A stretch of DNA of 64,000 nucleotides from Ectocarpus siliculosus (lineage: Eukaryota; Sar; Phaeophyceae; Ectocarpales; Ectocarpaceae), in NCBI GenBank assembly GCA_000310025.1, contig FN649758.1, forward strand, positions 3,597,544-3,661,543, written 5' to 3'. Below the pieces are notes generated by a model. The model was not told where the DNA came from. It ran no database searches and was given only the letters and a program-made list of their open reading frames with translations. The position numbers and the translations under genes were made by a program. This document shows positions 1 to 11,622 of this stretch, piece by piece (position 1 is the first letter of the stretch; every line of letters starts with the position of its first letter).

Positions 1-391
1 TTACGTGAATCAATATCCATTTAACCTCGCAGTTTTGTGTGGATCACTGGCAACCTTATCAGAAATAGAACGCCCTTTGATGGGGTCTACTGCTGTACCT
101 TTCAGGAAAAACATGTGCATGATGATGACGCGTATGTATGCAGAACTCAACAAGGTGTGCTGTAGGTTTATCGGAGCACACCCAAACGAAATCGACGAAG
201 ACAAGCATGCAAGCATATACCAAAACCACTTCAGACGTAAAACGGTGAGCAGATCATCACGTGCCTGAGCGGATCTACGACCTTAGTAGGCGCATGCTGA
301 TGGTGTTGCTGCTCGGCATCTCCAGTGTTACAACAACATTCGAAATTGGCTCTCAAAAACCTGTACTCCAACCTGGACATCGCCACTAGAA
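1..391. other. left edge, no gene recognised
   Basis: Short open frames occur on both strands, but none has a convincing composition, splice context or recognisable domain. The minus-strand candidate ORF at 392-766 runs toward this stretch, so it could hold a downstream exon, but I cannot identify one. Confidence 0.4.
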
Positions 392-766
392 TCAAACACA
401 CCCGTAAATGGGGCTACATGTATTACATACAGGACTGACACGGATGGTGTCCTTAGGGGGTAAGACTTCCCTGGTTTCCTCCCCCGGGGTGTTGGTCCTT
501 CGCATTGCCCGCGCGAAGGACTCAACGAGACGGTCCTCCAACGATCGTGGCTGGTCTTCAGGTTGCGGGTCTAACGCTGTTCCAGCCGGCCGAGCATGCC
601 GGGGATCGCCTCCATTGGGGGGCTTGTCCACGCTCTCTGATGCGGGACGCTTCTCTTCGGTAAACTTGATTTTTTCTTGTACTCCCTTCTCCACTTCCTC
701 TTTGATGTGCGCCGATAATGCTTGGCGGTCCTCTTCAGTTAAGCTGCTGAGGTCGAGGGCTTCCAT
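392..766 (-). CDS. hypothetical protein, possible first exon or retroelement ORF
   Basis: An ATG at 766 opens a 124-residue frame whose first about 110 residues look like real protein: MEALDLSSLTEEDRQALSAH, then an amphipathic acidic/basic helix, then a Pro/Asp/Arg-rich stretch and another helix (SLEDRLVESFARAMRR). The composition is unlike the Cys/Leu/Arg noise of neighbouring frames. A TATA-like element lies only about 25 bases upstream. No domain is recognised. A short helical, charged protein with a TATA box very close to its ATG is compatible with a gag-like ORF of a retroelement, but equally with the first exon of an ordinary gene. The last about 15 residues (VSPVCNTCSPIYGCV) may be intronic read-through. 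Function unknown. Confidence 0.45.
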   Translation of the reverse strand: MEALDLSSLTEEDRQALSAHIKEEVEKGVQEKIKFTEEKRPASESVDKPPNGGDPRHARPAGTALDPQPEDQPRSLEDRLVESFARAMRRTNTPGEETREVLPPKDTIRVSPVCNTCSPIYGCV

Positions 767-788
767 GATCTACTTCTCTAGCCGAACC

Positions 789-798
789 CTTTTATAGC
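789..798 (-). promoter_or_regulatory. TATA-like element
   Basis: On the minus strand the sequence reads GCTATAAAAGG, about 25 bases before the ATG at 766. It is the only clear TATA box noticed next to a plausible start codon in the window. The short distance would leave almost no 5' leader. Confidence 0.45.
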
Positions 799-818
799 TA
801 CCCTCACCTCGGGATCCC

Positions 819-842
819 GTGTGATATCACACGCTAGCGTGT
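819..842. repeat. two overlapping 14-bp perfect palindromes
   Basis: GTGTGATATCACAC (819-832) and ACACGCTAGCGTGT (829-842) are each perfect palindromes and share four bases. GGGATCCC at 811-818 is a third, adjacent one. The group sits 20-45 bases upstream of the TATA-like element, a position that suits dimeric transcription-factor sites. That role is inference. Confidence 0.6.
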
Positions 843-963
843 TAGGATGATCCGAACTGGGGGTAGCTTGTCGCAAGACGTGTGTTGAATAGGGTGTCGG
901 CAACTCGGCGAACTCGCGCCAAGGAGGAAAGATGTGCTGGGCTTGTTGTATAGACTTCTTCTT

Positions 964-1036
964 CACATGAAAAACATGGACTCACATGAACACATGAACG
1001 AACATGGACACATGGACACATGGACAGACATGGACT
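964..1036. repeat. ACATGGAC-type minisatellite
   Basis: Variants of an 8-10 base unit (ACATGGAC, ACATGAAC, CACATGGAC) follow each other about seven times. The tract is imperfect and has no associated gene. Confidence 0.6.
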
Positions 1037-1284
1037 GCACGCACGCGTGCACGCACCACCATGACGGGGCGACGCAGTATACAACAGGGGTACCTTGCAC
1101 ACCCTGGAAATACATTCCACGTACCACACAATCCTACAACCACTTGGCATTGCTACAAGTATATCTATCACAACTCTCTCTCACTCTCTCTCTCTCGGCC
1201 TAACACGGCCGACTACCCAGTGCCCCAAGTAACGTCCAGAACGTGCTTGCTGCACCCCGCGTAGTTTACCTTTCAACCCCCGAC

Positions 1285-1660
1285 GGCAGGGTTTTCCCCG
1301 CGGCGGCGGCGGCGGGGGGGGGAGACGACCGGGTCGTAAGCACTCGTGGCGGGAGCGGTAGCATCGGCAGCAGCACCGGCGGCGAGAGGGGGGACCACCG
1401 GCAGTCATGTGTTCCCCGCGACGCCGGCCGTCGGGACGGCCGAGGTGTAGGCGCGGCTAGAACGGTACCATCGTTAGCAGCACCGGCGGCGAGAGTGGTG
1501 AACCCCGGCGGCAGGGTTTTCCCCCCGGTGGCGGCAGGGGAGACGGCCGGGCAGCAGAATCTCGAGGCGGGAGCGGCAGCATCGGCAGCAACACCGGTGC
1601 GAGACGGGGACCACCGGCAGTCATGTGTGTTCCCCGCGGCGGCGGCCGGCCGGGACGAAC
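1285..1660. repeat. GC-rich tandem duplication, unit about 220-230 bp
   Basis: The segment beginning GGCAGGGTTTTCCCC near 1285 recurs near 1513. GGACCACCGGCAGTCATGTG occurs near 1391 and again near 1609. Between them both copies share GGCGGGAGCGG.AGCATCGGCAGCA. Frames through it on both strands give only Ala/Gly/Arg-rich low complexity, so I do not call a gene. Confidence 0.65.
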
Positions 1661-2155
1661 GCACTCACGAACGGAGCAGCGGCACCATCGTTGACGGAAG
1701 CGGCGACGACAGGAGCGGCGACGTCAAACTGTTAGATGTACAACAAAGAATAGTACAGCGGAGAAACGGAGAAGGATGAAAGAAAGCAGCTACAGCAGCA
1801 GTAGACGAAATGCAATACTCTGGATAGGGGAGAGAGTTCGCGAATCCTATGCAGCATATGTACAAACACACGCATAGAGGAAGTTCTTTCCCGCCGTGAA
1901 CTCCTTCTTAGGTTGGCGAGCAATGTTCCTCGAGGCCATCTCATGTACTCTCGAAAAATCGGCAGCGGCACGGGCGGCAATCGCAATGAACCGGAGATAT
2001 TCGCTTCGCGGACCCTTGAAAATATATTACTACGGAATTCCAAGAGCCGGGAAAAGGGGAGGGACGGAGAGAGGACAAATGAGAGTTATGGGCGAAGGCG
2101 TATGTATTACGCGCTTCCTCCGTGGTAGAGGCCTAATTAACCGTACTCAGTGTGA
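1661..2155. other. no gene recognised
   Basis: Only short overlapping frames without protein-like composition or convincing splice sites are present. Confidence 0.4.
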
Positions 2156-2500
2156 TGCGAAGGTGTACCGATTCTGGTAAAAGTCGATCGACGGATACCC
2201 TGCGAATTGGGTCCTGCTTAAAACTCTCCACCCACAGAATTAACCCTCAACTGGGAACCTCTTGTGGCCAGGACGGGTAGTTCGATGGAAGTGTCACAGG
2301 GTTCTTTGTAGGATCGACTCCAAGAGGTGTTCTCAGGATTGACACACATGGTGCCCATGGGAAAATGTCCACGTCAGAAGAAAAAATGTGCATACAAGGA
2401 GATTCAAACCAGTATCCTGGCGCTGCCGCCACATGCGAAGGTAGACCGATTCTGGTAAAAGTCAATCGACGGATACCCTGCGAATCGGGTCCTCCTGAAC
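2156..2500. repeat. 65-bp direct repeats flanking about 210 bp
   Basis: A block of about 65 bases containing GATTCTGGTAAAAGTC and GACGGATACCCTGCGAAT occurs at about 2156-2220 and again at 2433-2500 with few differences. The intervening 210 bases have no coding potential. The arrangement could be a recombination scar, a tandem duplication, or short terminal repeats of a degenerate element. Confidence 0.6.
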
Positions 2501-5500
2501 AGTGACATGGAAAGCGTCCTCAGTTGGTGGCTTGCGGCTCTCTCGGAGTTACGGCACACACCGACAACATTCATTATGAGCATGGAAGAGATGGACGGAG
2601 GGACGGGTAAAAGTCAACTTGTCAACGTAAAGAGGGACGGGCAGTTACACAACTTGTCAATTTGTCAACGTTCCACGTATTCTGTGTAGCCGTGTAGATG
2701 CACACCACACCACCGAACCATGTACTGCAGCAAGATCAGGGGCAGCGATCGCGGCAGTTGACATGCGGTCCGGAAACCCTGCTTCACATGCAGTCCGAAA
2801 ACACTGCTCAACTCAAAGCAACTACACCAAAAACCGAGACAATCCACGCGCATGGAAGACACACAATAAGAAAAAAGGCCGGCATATGCATGCATGTACA
2901 TATTTTCCGAACATGATATAAACGAGAGTAAAGATGATAGTGGCTGTCCCTGCACGTTTTTGGGAATGAGTGATGAATGCGGGTGTCCTACACGCAAACA
3001 GACAGAGAAACCGCATACCTCCGACATACCTGCTGTTTTGCATCACAACAACAGCAGCCTGAGGGATAGAAGACATCAAGGGGGCAAAGATGGAAAGCCC
3101 CGCTCACTCGCAAGAGAAAAAAACACTGTGCTGCAACCGGACGGACCCTCTTGTCTGTTCAACCGCCCCGTTCGGGGTGCTGCACAGCCAAGGCTGACTT
3201 GTCGGCCACAGGAGGCGGAAGCTCCTCAAACTCGGGGTGATAATCTGTGATTCCCCACCGAAGTATACTCGAGACTCCGCGAGGTTTGAATTGAAATTCG
3301 AGATCAGCATTTCAGGCCGGGTCGGGCAAGGGGTGGGGGAGTCGAATGAAACTTCCACAGATATTGGTCTGAGAAGCTGAAGCTAAAGCTTCAGAATTCT
3401 CCGGACGTCGATCATGTACACCTTTTCGGCTTCTCGGTAATTTAATAAATCTAAGCGCAATAGCCGGGGTCACACAGGAGCCGCACAGGAGCTGCTTTCT
3501 CCATTTTCTTTCCGCGGTGCATGTCTTGATTTTTCACAGGCGAAGGATTCAGCCGTCCCTTCACTCATGAACGCGACGTCCAGTGTTTTCGTACACGCGG
3601 AGTTATCGCGTTCCACGTGATGTTTGAGGAGATAGCCAAGTGTCTCGTGTGAAACAAATATCCCCAGTTCATGTGACTGCACCGAAATTCGAACCCACGC
3701 CCAAACGTAGCAGGTTCGTGACGGTACGTTCTGAACCACTCGGCCGCTGTACTGAGTGACCTGCATGATTCTTTTGCAGGTTGTTCCATATCGACTCTTT
3801 CAGAGGAGAAATAGTCCACGTGTTGCGACTTAAATTTGGTGCCACTGACTCGTGTGTTTTTTCACTGTTCTCTGCTCGGGAGTAGTGGAGCTACCCTGAA
3901 CCCTGAACCAAGCACACAAGAGAGAAAGTCTGGCAGTATTACAGAGGGGGTTTATACTACCGTAGCTCCGGTTCTGCGGATAAGGTCTGGACTGCTGTTG
4001 CACTTGGAAGAATGCCACCTTGGTCTCTTTGACTCAATGTAACCTACAGTGGCGGGTGCGACCAGCTCGCGGGCGAATCCACCGAAGACGTCGGTGTAAC
4101 CCCATCTGTCATGGCCAAGCCTTTCAATCATTACAAGTGACTACCCCTCTTCAACTTGATGTCTTCAGTTGAAACCAATGCGGAAAAGGCTGTGAAAAGG
4201 GTGACTGTACGGAAGAATCGCCGTACACGTCGCAAATAGTTGAGTTGCCTCCCCCGTGCAACATACTTGATCTGGACCACGGGGAACGTACAACCACCTC
4301 TAATACTTCTCATCATCGCTTCACCAACGGATATCGCCCACAAAAGCCCCTGCACAATGATTCGGGGGTCAGGCAGCGACTCATGACGCGAAGGGTCTAG
4401 CCCATGGCTTCCCATCTTGGAATAGACATTGCTGTGGTCCCAGGGTGAGTCCATGTGACAGATGTCCTGCATGTTCAGATAAGGGACGATCGTAACCGTT
4501 ACGAAAACATTCCATCAGATCTGACGGCTGTAGGATGTCTGTGCGGCCTGCTCGGAACGGCTAATGGTATCATATGTGGTGAATGAGTAGGTTAGCCGAA
4601 AATAGACGAAGTTGTATGGCCGTGAGCGGTTGCTCGTGTTGTGAACAACCCGCGGCCTCTGCGTTCACTTGTCGCACGATCAACCGTGTCAGCGTACACA
4701 AGTTAACGAGAAGGCGGGAGAATGTAATCGAAGCGGGCATGAGGGAAGGAAGACACATGTATGTGGCGGTGCAGTGATTGATACAACACGAACTTGAAAT
4801 AGCAATGCCCACGAAGTCAAGGTGGCCCAACTCTTGCTTAGAGAAAAATATCATGAGACGCTAGGTCAATAAACACGACCTTCCGTAGGGTAGATTTCAT
4901 TCCTCGTTGCGTTTGAGGTCCAGTGTAAACACTGTGATTGTCTTTGGCGGTGAGTGAGGTTTTTCTCGTAAAGTATGATGTGGTTCTTCAGCAGATCTCA
5001 TTCATGAAAATGAAAGACGGACACCGTAGACGTGAGTATGTTGGTCTTGGGCCATACCGTACGAAAACAGCACACTTGCTCCGCCCGCCATGTGCCGTTG
5101 CGACAGAAAGCTACTCCTGAGGGCCTCAACAGATCGAACCAACAGAACGATGCTTCACGAACGTGTGAGCGTAAACGATTCTGGAAATGAAACATGAAAC
5201 GACTTCTTCAGTCAAGATCCAAGACACACAGCCAGCCGACTACGCATGTTGCATATCTCGCACAAACTTCCAGGCAAATCTGTCAAGTAGCATTTTTTCA
5301 TGAACACCCTCTGATGGTGCTAAACAATCAAGTTCATGTTCACAAATTGGTTCTCTGCCCCTACGCCATGCGACTATGCCGTGCACTACCATATACCCGT
5401 AGGGGCATGTTCTCAAGCGAAATTGGGATTGCCAAACGTGCCGAAACCTTTCACTAAATCGGCTTCAAACGACAACGAAGCAACGGTATTGGATAGTGGA

Positions 5501-6161
5501 CAGCGAGGATGAGCAGGAGCGAAACGTACCACTCCAGTCGAAAACCAGGACTCCTTGGAAATGGTAATCATGCGTGTTGTGTGCCCAACTTCTACGTCAG
5601 ATGTCATGTTGTCAAGTGCTGCCGGGTCCCATCAATAGTTGGTATGCAAAATGCGGGTTGGCGACAACGTGAAGCCAACCGAGGGTGAAACGCTACTCTA
5701 GTACCACCACCCGCACCGTCATTCGAGTTTCTCACAGCATTTCACCAATATGTGTTGGGCCATCAGCATCTCTCACAGTACTTTGAATCCTAGAGGGCAA
5801 TCCAGGTGGACTCTGCAAAGGGCAACACAGGCGCGGAACTCACAAAGAAAATTTGCAAGGCGGATGCGTGAGAACGCTGAAAACGTTCGGTGGTCGTTTC
5901 GCCGTCACCTCGAGATATGTTCAGTTTGCGTACACCCCCTTTCGCGTGGCGGGACTGTGTTCGAGTTCTAGGCAATGTGCTGTGACCGCAGAACAACAGC
6001 AGCGAGTCATACCACCCGCCAATCACGTGCACTCCGTTGTCCTGAAAATGTGCTCTGTTCCAAATTTGTCCCGCGTCAATTTCGTTTTACCTTTGAATTG
6101 ATCACGACTTTCAATCCTTGCGGAGTGACTCGCACGGTGATTGCTGGAGTCAGCAGCACGC
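2501..6161. other. intergenic, no protein gene supported
   Basis: Frames up to about 150 codons occur but none shows coding-like composition, homology or phase-compatible splice junctions. The stretch contains a tRNA-like element (3684-3745, minus) and a TCAACTTGTCAACG-type short repeat near 2610-2665. Confidence 0.4.
3684..3745 (-). other. tRNA-like promoter element (SINE head or tRNA relic)
   Basis: On the minus strand GGCCGAGTGGTTC (A-box-like, as in Leu/Ser tRNAs) is followed about 50 bases later by GGGTTCGAATTTC (B-box-like). A 6-bp complementary pair (AACGTA/TACGTT) lies between them. The right side of the T-stem does not pair properly and no acceptor stem closes, so a functional tRNA is unlikely. 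Confidence 0.45.
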
Positions 6162-9100
6162 CTAAAATGCCGGGCGCGTCCAACCGCTCGGGCCAACAGT
6201 CGCACCTGCCTCGCGAGTCTGTGCTAGTTGGGGAGCGGGGTTGAGGCGGGGGCGTTTGTGGGGGAAAGCGGGGGGAATGCCGCCACCGCTGCTGCTGCTG
6301 CTGCCGGCGCCGCCGCCATTGCAACCCCTCGCTGCCGCAGCGTAGAGCGGATGGGTACGTGCAACGCCAGCCTCCTCCATGTCGGTGCCATTCGTGCTGC
6401 CCATGCCATTCATCGTGTCGCTTGCGGTAGCAGAACCACACTCCGACTGTCCAGCCGCAGGGTGCACTTGCTCCTGTCGGCTCGGCATCCTGCTGGCGAG
6501 CCTGTCAATCGCACTTGACGAAGAGCGGCGAGAGGCACGACCAATCCCATCGTCGACTTCAGCGCTCTCAGACGGCTGTCTACGGTTGGATTTCATTCGG
6601 CTCATGATGGAGGAGTTGACTATCCTGGTTCCGGCAAGAGGACCGCCTCCACCGCCGGCAGCGGTAGCACCACTTGTGGCTCTGCGGAGGGAAAGGCTGA
6701 GCGCAGCGCGACGCTCGCCCTGATTGACGACGGAATTTGGCTTGGTGGAAGAGGCGGATGCTGCACTCTCTTCCCGCGAGTGATGTCCGGTTGATTCTAG
6801 GTCGTGATGTTCGCCGATCATGCCCTGTAATGTGTGATTGTTTCAGAACAATAGCATGTGAGCAGACGGTACACTGAACAATGTCTTCCGCTACGACACG
6901 GACCACATGTAAGGGCGTTTCCTCCCTGCACCAAGTCGGACGCAGGTTTTGCAGCAAGCCAACGGTTGACATATACAGAAACGCCGATGCCTGAGTCAAT
7001 AATTCACTGATTCTTGCTTGCTGCCAACAAGCAGAGTCCTCGAGAGAGTTGACGAGATTAAGTACGCAAACTACTCACCGTACACACACGGTCGCGCTGC
7101 TCAAGCTCGGCAGTCAGCGGGGTCTCTTCCTCTGCGCCGCTGGGTTCGCCTCTGAGCGCCGCCAGTAGCTGCGTCTGCAAGGCATCGGTGGCCTTCCTAA
7201 CTCGCAAGCTGAACTTTGTGAGACCTTCTTTGATCTCGTTTTCGCCCTTGAGCATTCTTGCCTGAAGGCGCCGACCCAAAACGCATTTCGTAGCATAACT
7301 TCGTTCAAAAGCTTCACAGCCTATTCTGTATTTTTACTCCTTCAATGATTGTTCTCAGAATTACATTTGTCAAGAGGAAACCCATTTGGGGGCAGTTGGG
7401 TTGTGACCACGGCAGGCGTCCACGTCAGTTGCACGAGGTACTGAGCAAGGACTGGAACGGCTTTTATATTTATTGCAACACAATACACAAGCAATCTCAA
7501 CAGCAGTTCTGAAAGAGTCGACACGTTCCCGCCACACTTGTGATCTATGTCGGTTTGGTCTGGGGTAGGTCTGGGGTAGTCGGTCGTCCATGCAGTTTCG
7601 ATGAAAGTGTTCGCACACGACAACGCGTCCGCGAAAACATGAGCTATTATAGTCTAGGATCTGCCCCGACATGTGAGGGTAGGGTTGGGAGAAGAGTTTG
7701 TCGAGGGACGTATCGTGGAAGTAGGGCGAGTCAGGAAAAAGAAGCGGATAAATATGGTGCGACTGACGCCACCAATGACGCCAACGGACCGTAATCGACG
7801 CGAGTCTTGTATTCCTTCACAGCTCAGAGGTTATCTCATCGAAAGTGAGAAAGTTACATAGATGTGCCGCACGTAAAATGCCATCTGGTTGCTGCTTCGG
7901 GTTGGAAAGGACCGACAACAAAGGATCCAACCGGCGGAAGCACATAAATTGACTACAGAGGGCATCCTTCGCCGAGGTTTTCGTGAAACATCATATGTAT
8001 GACACAAGCGAATAACTTTGTAATGTTTGAGAATACCTTCATGGACAAAATATCTGCGTGTACGAGGCATGGGGGTTTCGTCACGTCGCCCACGCGGCCA
8101 AATAGATTTTCCAGAACACCCTTGCCAGTACGTGTATGCATGCACCTGCTCTGCCTTCACCCCCTTGATGGCGCTGCTTGCGGTCGTGTAGGAATCGGTG
8201 ATTTTCAGGAATCCGTCCCCGACCTTCTCCCGGATGATGGCCTCCCTCTCCCGCTGATCCCGCACAACAGCTAGCTCTTCTTCTGGAAGGTTTTCATCTT
8301 CACCGCTGCCCATGTCTTCGGCACCCTCCGTCACCTCCATGTCGCCTTCGCCCCCCTTTCGGTCAGCTCCGGATGACCTCGAGTCAACACCGGCACTGCT
8401 AGCCCTGCCATCCTCCACCTCGTTCAGGCAATTCGCAGGCTCTTTGGCGGCGAAGGCGGATGTTGCCTGGTTGTCGGGCTTTTCAAATGAAGAGGAACCG
8501 ATCGGGTCGGAGCTGTCGGTGGCGCCGGCACCGGTGCGGTCTCCGCCGGCGCAGCAGCCGCTGGCACGGCCGGAGCGACCGTTCTTGGAGGTGCTCTCAT
8601 CATCGTTGGCATAGTCAGAAGCACCATCGTCACTGTGTTCCTCCGCGTCGAGTCGCGCCTCACCAGAACCCGGAAGCCCACAGATCTCCTGTTGGTGTTG
8701 CTGGTTGTCGTCCTCTGGTTCCTGAAGCCTTTCCCGACGGGACCTCTGCGGGGACTGTTCCTGCGTCTGCTGATCGAATATTTCGTTCTCGTCCGACGCC
8801 CGCGGTGGGGGTTGTTGGGTGGCCTGCTCATTGATGTCATCCCCCTGTGACAGGTGCGACGGTTCTTGCGTGTCTTCTCTGATAATGCTGTCGCCTGGGG
8901 GCGCCATCGGACCGCGAGCACGAGCTCCCTCAACCGCCCGGGGTTCCTGCTGCTGCTGCCTCTTTGCTTCTTCGGCTTGCTCGGGGTGTTGGGGTGCACG
9001 GAGATGGTGTGATTGCAGACTACTGCTGCCGCTGCTGCCACCGTTGCTGCTGCTGCCTCTACCCGTGGCGTCACCGTTCGAACGTCCGGTAAATCCCGGG

Positions 9101-9531
9101 TTCATGCTCTGTTCCCTCTCATGCTGCTCTTCTCCGCCGTCTACAGTCGTTTCCTCCTCTTCCTGCTCAAACCGAGAGTACCCTGCGCTGTGGTCACGCG
9201 GGTTGCCTTCACCGACTTCAGCACTCTCGCTTTCGTCCTCCGATTCTGTTCCGGTGTAGCCGCCGTCGAAGAATTCGTCTCGGGTCTCCGCGCCCTCCTC
9301 GCGGTCACTACCCTGCGACTCGTCCTTCTCTGCGCACAAACGTCCGTCATGAGTTCCGCCGAGAGTACGGCCGGGAGGGCCCTCAGAAGCTGAACGTTGA
9401 TTGGGGTGGAGAGGGTTCGTGCCGCCATGATTCCCACCGTGATCCCCGCCGACGAAGCTTCCCAGAGCACCGCTCGAATTCGGAGGTGGCCCGGCCGCAT
9501 GGTGGCGTAGTGGAGCATAGTAGTCCGTCAT
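6162..9531 (-). CDS. hypothetical acidic, coiled-coil-like protein (3 exons)
   Basis: Exons by hand: 9531-8146, 7261-7079 and 6824-6162 (stop), all joined in phase 0, giving 743 residues. Donors read CAG|GTGCAT and ACG|GTGAGT; acceptors are TTCAG and TTACAG. The ATG at 9531 is the first after an in-frame stop. Residues 1 to about 410 are highly acidic and Gln/Ser/Gly-rich with DESESAEVGEG-type runs and no recognisable domain. Residues about 420-515 are strongly helical (EEELAVVRDQREREAIIREK, then LKGENEIKEGLTKFSLRVRK after the first junction), which suggests a coiled coil. Exon 3 is Ser/Gly-rich with a basic patch (HKRPRL) that could be a nuclear signal. Function unknown; a nuclear or scaffold protein is a guess. 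Intron 1 carries a copy of the AAC-ended repeat. The gene is divergent from the LRR gene. Confidence 0.72.
7385..7485 (-). repeat. degenerate AAC-ended retroposon fragment in intron 1
   Basis: TTTGGGGGCAGTTGGGTTGTG, then a GACCACGG...CGTCCACGTCAGTTG block and GAGGTACTGAGCAAGGACTGG, match the copy at about 50255-50380 in order and spacing. Read in the orientation given here for the family, this copy has its AAC-type end at the right. It lies inside the first intron of the acidic-protein gene. Confidence 0.5.
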
Positions 9532-11622
9532 TGCTGCAGATTCCGTCCGTGCAGTGACTGGTGACGATGTCGTTGTCTACGTCGAAGTTGTCGCGGATGG
9601 TCACCTAGATGTTTCGAGTCAGAGCCGATGGGTATGGTCTGGATTGATTCTCTGTTGACAATCGCGATTCTTGTCTATGCATAGGTGTAGATGCTTATTT
9701 TGCTTTCCGCTGTTGTTGCGCCGCTGCGTTGTTCCGGAGGCAGCAACGTTTGCCCTGCTTTCATTGCGGCCGAGAGAAACGTGTTGCATCATTCAATGAG
9801 AATGTTGCGGTGGCCGGGAGTGCGTAAGAAGCAACGATGGGAAGTAACAGACGCAGTTTCGTCCTATCCATTTTGGCACCATTAACACATTTCGGTGTAT
9901 GTGTACTGTAGTCTATGGCGTTTTAGTTTAGCCGTGTGAGTGAATTCAAAAATTCCAACTCACACCAGGTGGAGGAATTGCTCAACGCGGCCGGGCATTA
10001 GCACGAACGGTGCTTTGCAATAACTACGTGCGTGTCTTGCGCCTCGTTAAAGGTAGGAAGTAGCATCATTTCCACCCCACTAAACAGGGTTAGAGAGCCT
10101 GTGTAGATAGAGCAGGGTTCTCTCTCCCAATGACACAGTACAGTGACACCACAAGTGCATGGAACAAGTGGCCCAAATTATGAAACACATGTATGTCAGC
10201 CAGGACCCAGGTGAACAGAATGCCGATGCCCTTTCTTTGCGGCCCATTTCTTGGAGCTTGACGCCTCTTGTTGGCTATTCGCCACACTGTTTGACTTTCT
10301 CTTGGCTTCCATGGAAAACAGCGGGTTGTCCGTGTACGGAACTGCACCGCAGCAGTATGAGTCTACAGCTGCTGAACTCGTTGGTTTATTCGATGCCAAA
10401 ACACAAACCTACGCTAATAGTCTGTTGTAAATAGTAGTTCGGGACTCGCCCATCACCGGTATCACTCACCCCTTTCCGGTTCTCGTGTCCGTGTTGTTTG
10501 GCTGTAGCTGAGTCCTTGTGCGACCGCTTCTCTCCTCTGGGCGCTCTCTGACGACGCCACCTGCGGGTTCAAACACCCTCGTTGAACAGCGTGGTGATTA
10601 TATTGGAACTCCCTACAATCCGCGGAGCCCCCGTTGCGCATCCTCCCGCGATGGCTCGACTGGCTCGCCAGCGGAACATGACATGTTCACATTGCACACC
10701 ATCACATGCGTGTACCATTGAAACGCCACACACACGCAGCAGGCACTTGAAGGAAGGAGCGCTGTGCCTGCGGTGCAGGAAAGCGGGTGTGAGGGCACAC
10801 CGATGGACATCCCGCTTCGGAGCGAGGATGTAGGGCATTGCAGCTTGCGGAGATATGCCCTCGATAAGGTAAAGGTTGAAGGTTGTCAGGAGGAAAACCA
10901 CCATTCGTAGAGGCACCCATAGATGCTGCTGGGGCACCCTACACGTGCGTTCTGGGTGAGTAGCTTTCGGTCGCACGCGCGGCCATTGACAGCACGTTAA
11001 CCCATTGCCAGCACAACTCTGCATAATGGCAGCACCGATTATCTGCGTGCTTCATGTCCCGCATGGTGTGCGTGGACTCACCAGGATTTCAATGGATTTT
11101 GGTGATGACTTCAGTCCCCCTTAAGCCGTGGTCACAGCACAGCATTGTTGTCGCTGCAAACCACGCATTGAATGGGAAGGGAGAGCGTAGGTGAGATGTC
11201 TCCAATCGCCCCATGATGGACCGGGTTGTCATGGACAAAATAAATTGCGGCGCATTCCCATCCAGTGTGCCTCCTGGGTTGCTGGCGCGCTTTGAGCCTG
11301 TCCCGTGCGCAACACATGCATGCCGCCACGCTGTCCCCCGTGTTCTACCAACGCTGTCGTGGCTTGGAATGGCCACACTAGTGCAGTGCAAGTTCTCGCC
11401 TTGTATCGGGGTCCGGCAAGAAACACTTTGGTTTTCTTGAACGATTCGTGTTCCCATTTTCGGTGATCTGAACTCCGTCATCTCTCCTCGGACAAGTAGA
11501 TCCGGGCTGTTGCTGTGACGTTCACAACCAGGCGTCATCCCCTCCACACCAATATTTGGCCCTTCTCACCTGCGGCCTACACCCAACACACCACCATCGT
11601 TTCATTTTTGCCTGTTGTGCAG
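9532..11622. other. intergenic between divergent genes, possible shared promoter
   Basis: About 2.1 kb separates the ATG of the minus-strand acidic-protein gene from the first recognised exon of the plus-strand LRR gene. The start codon and any first exon(s) of the LRR gene should lie in the right part, because the first recognised exon begins at a splice acceptor and has no in-frame ATG near its 5' end. I could not identify that first exon, and I see no F-box signature here. Confidence 0.5.
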
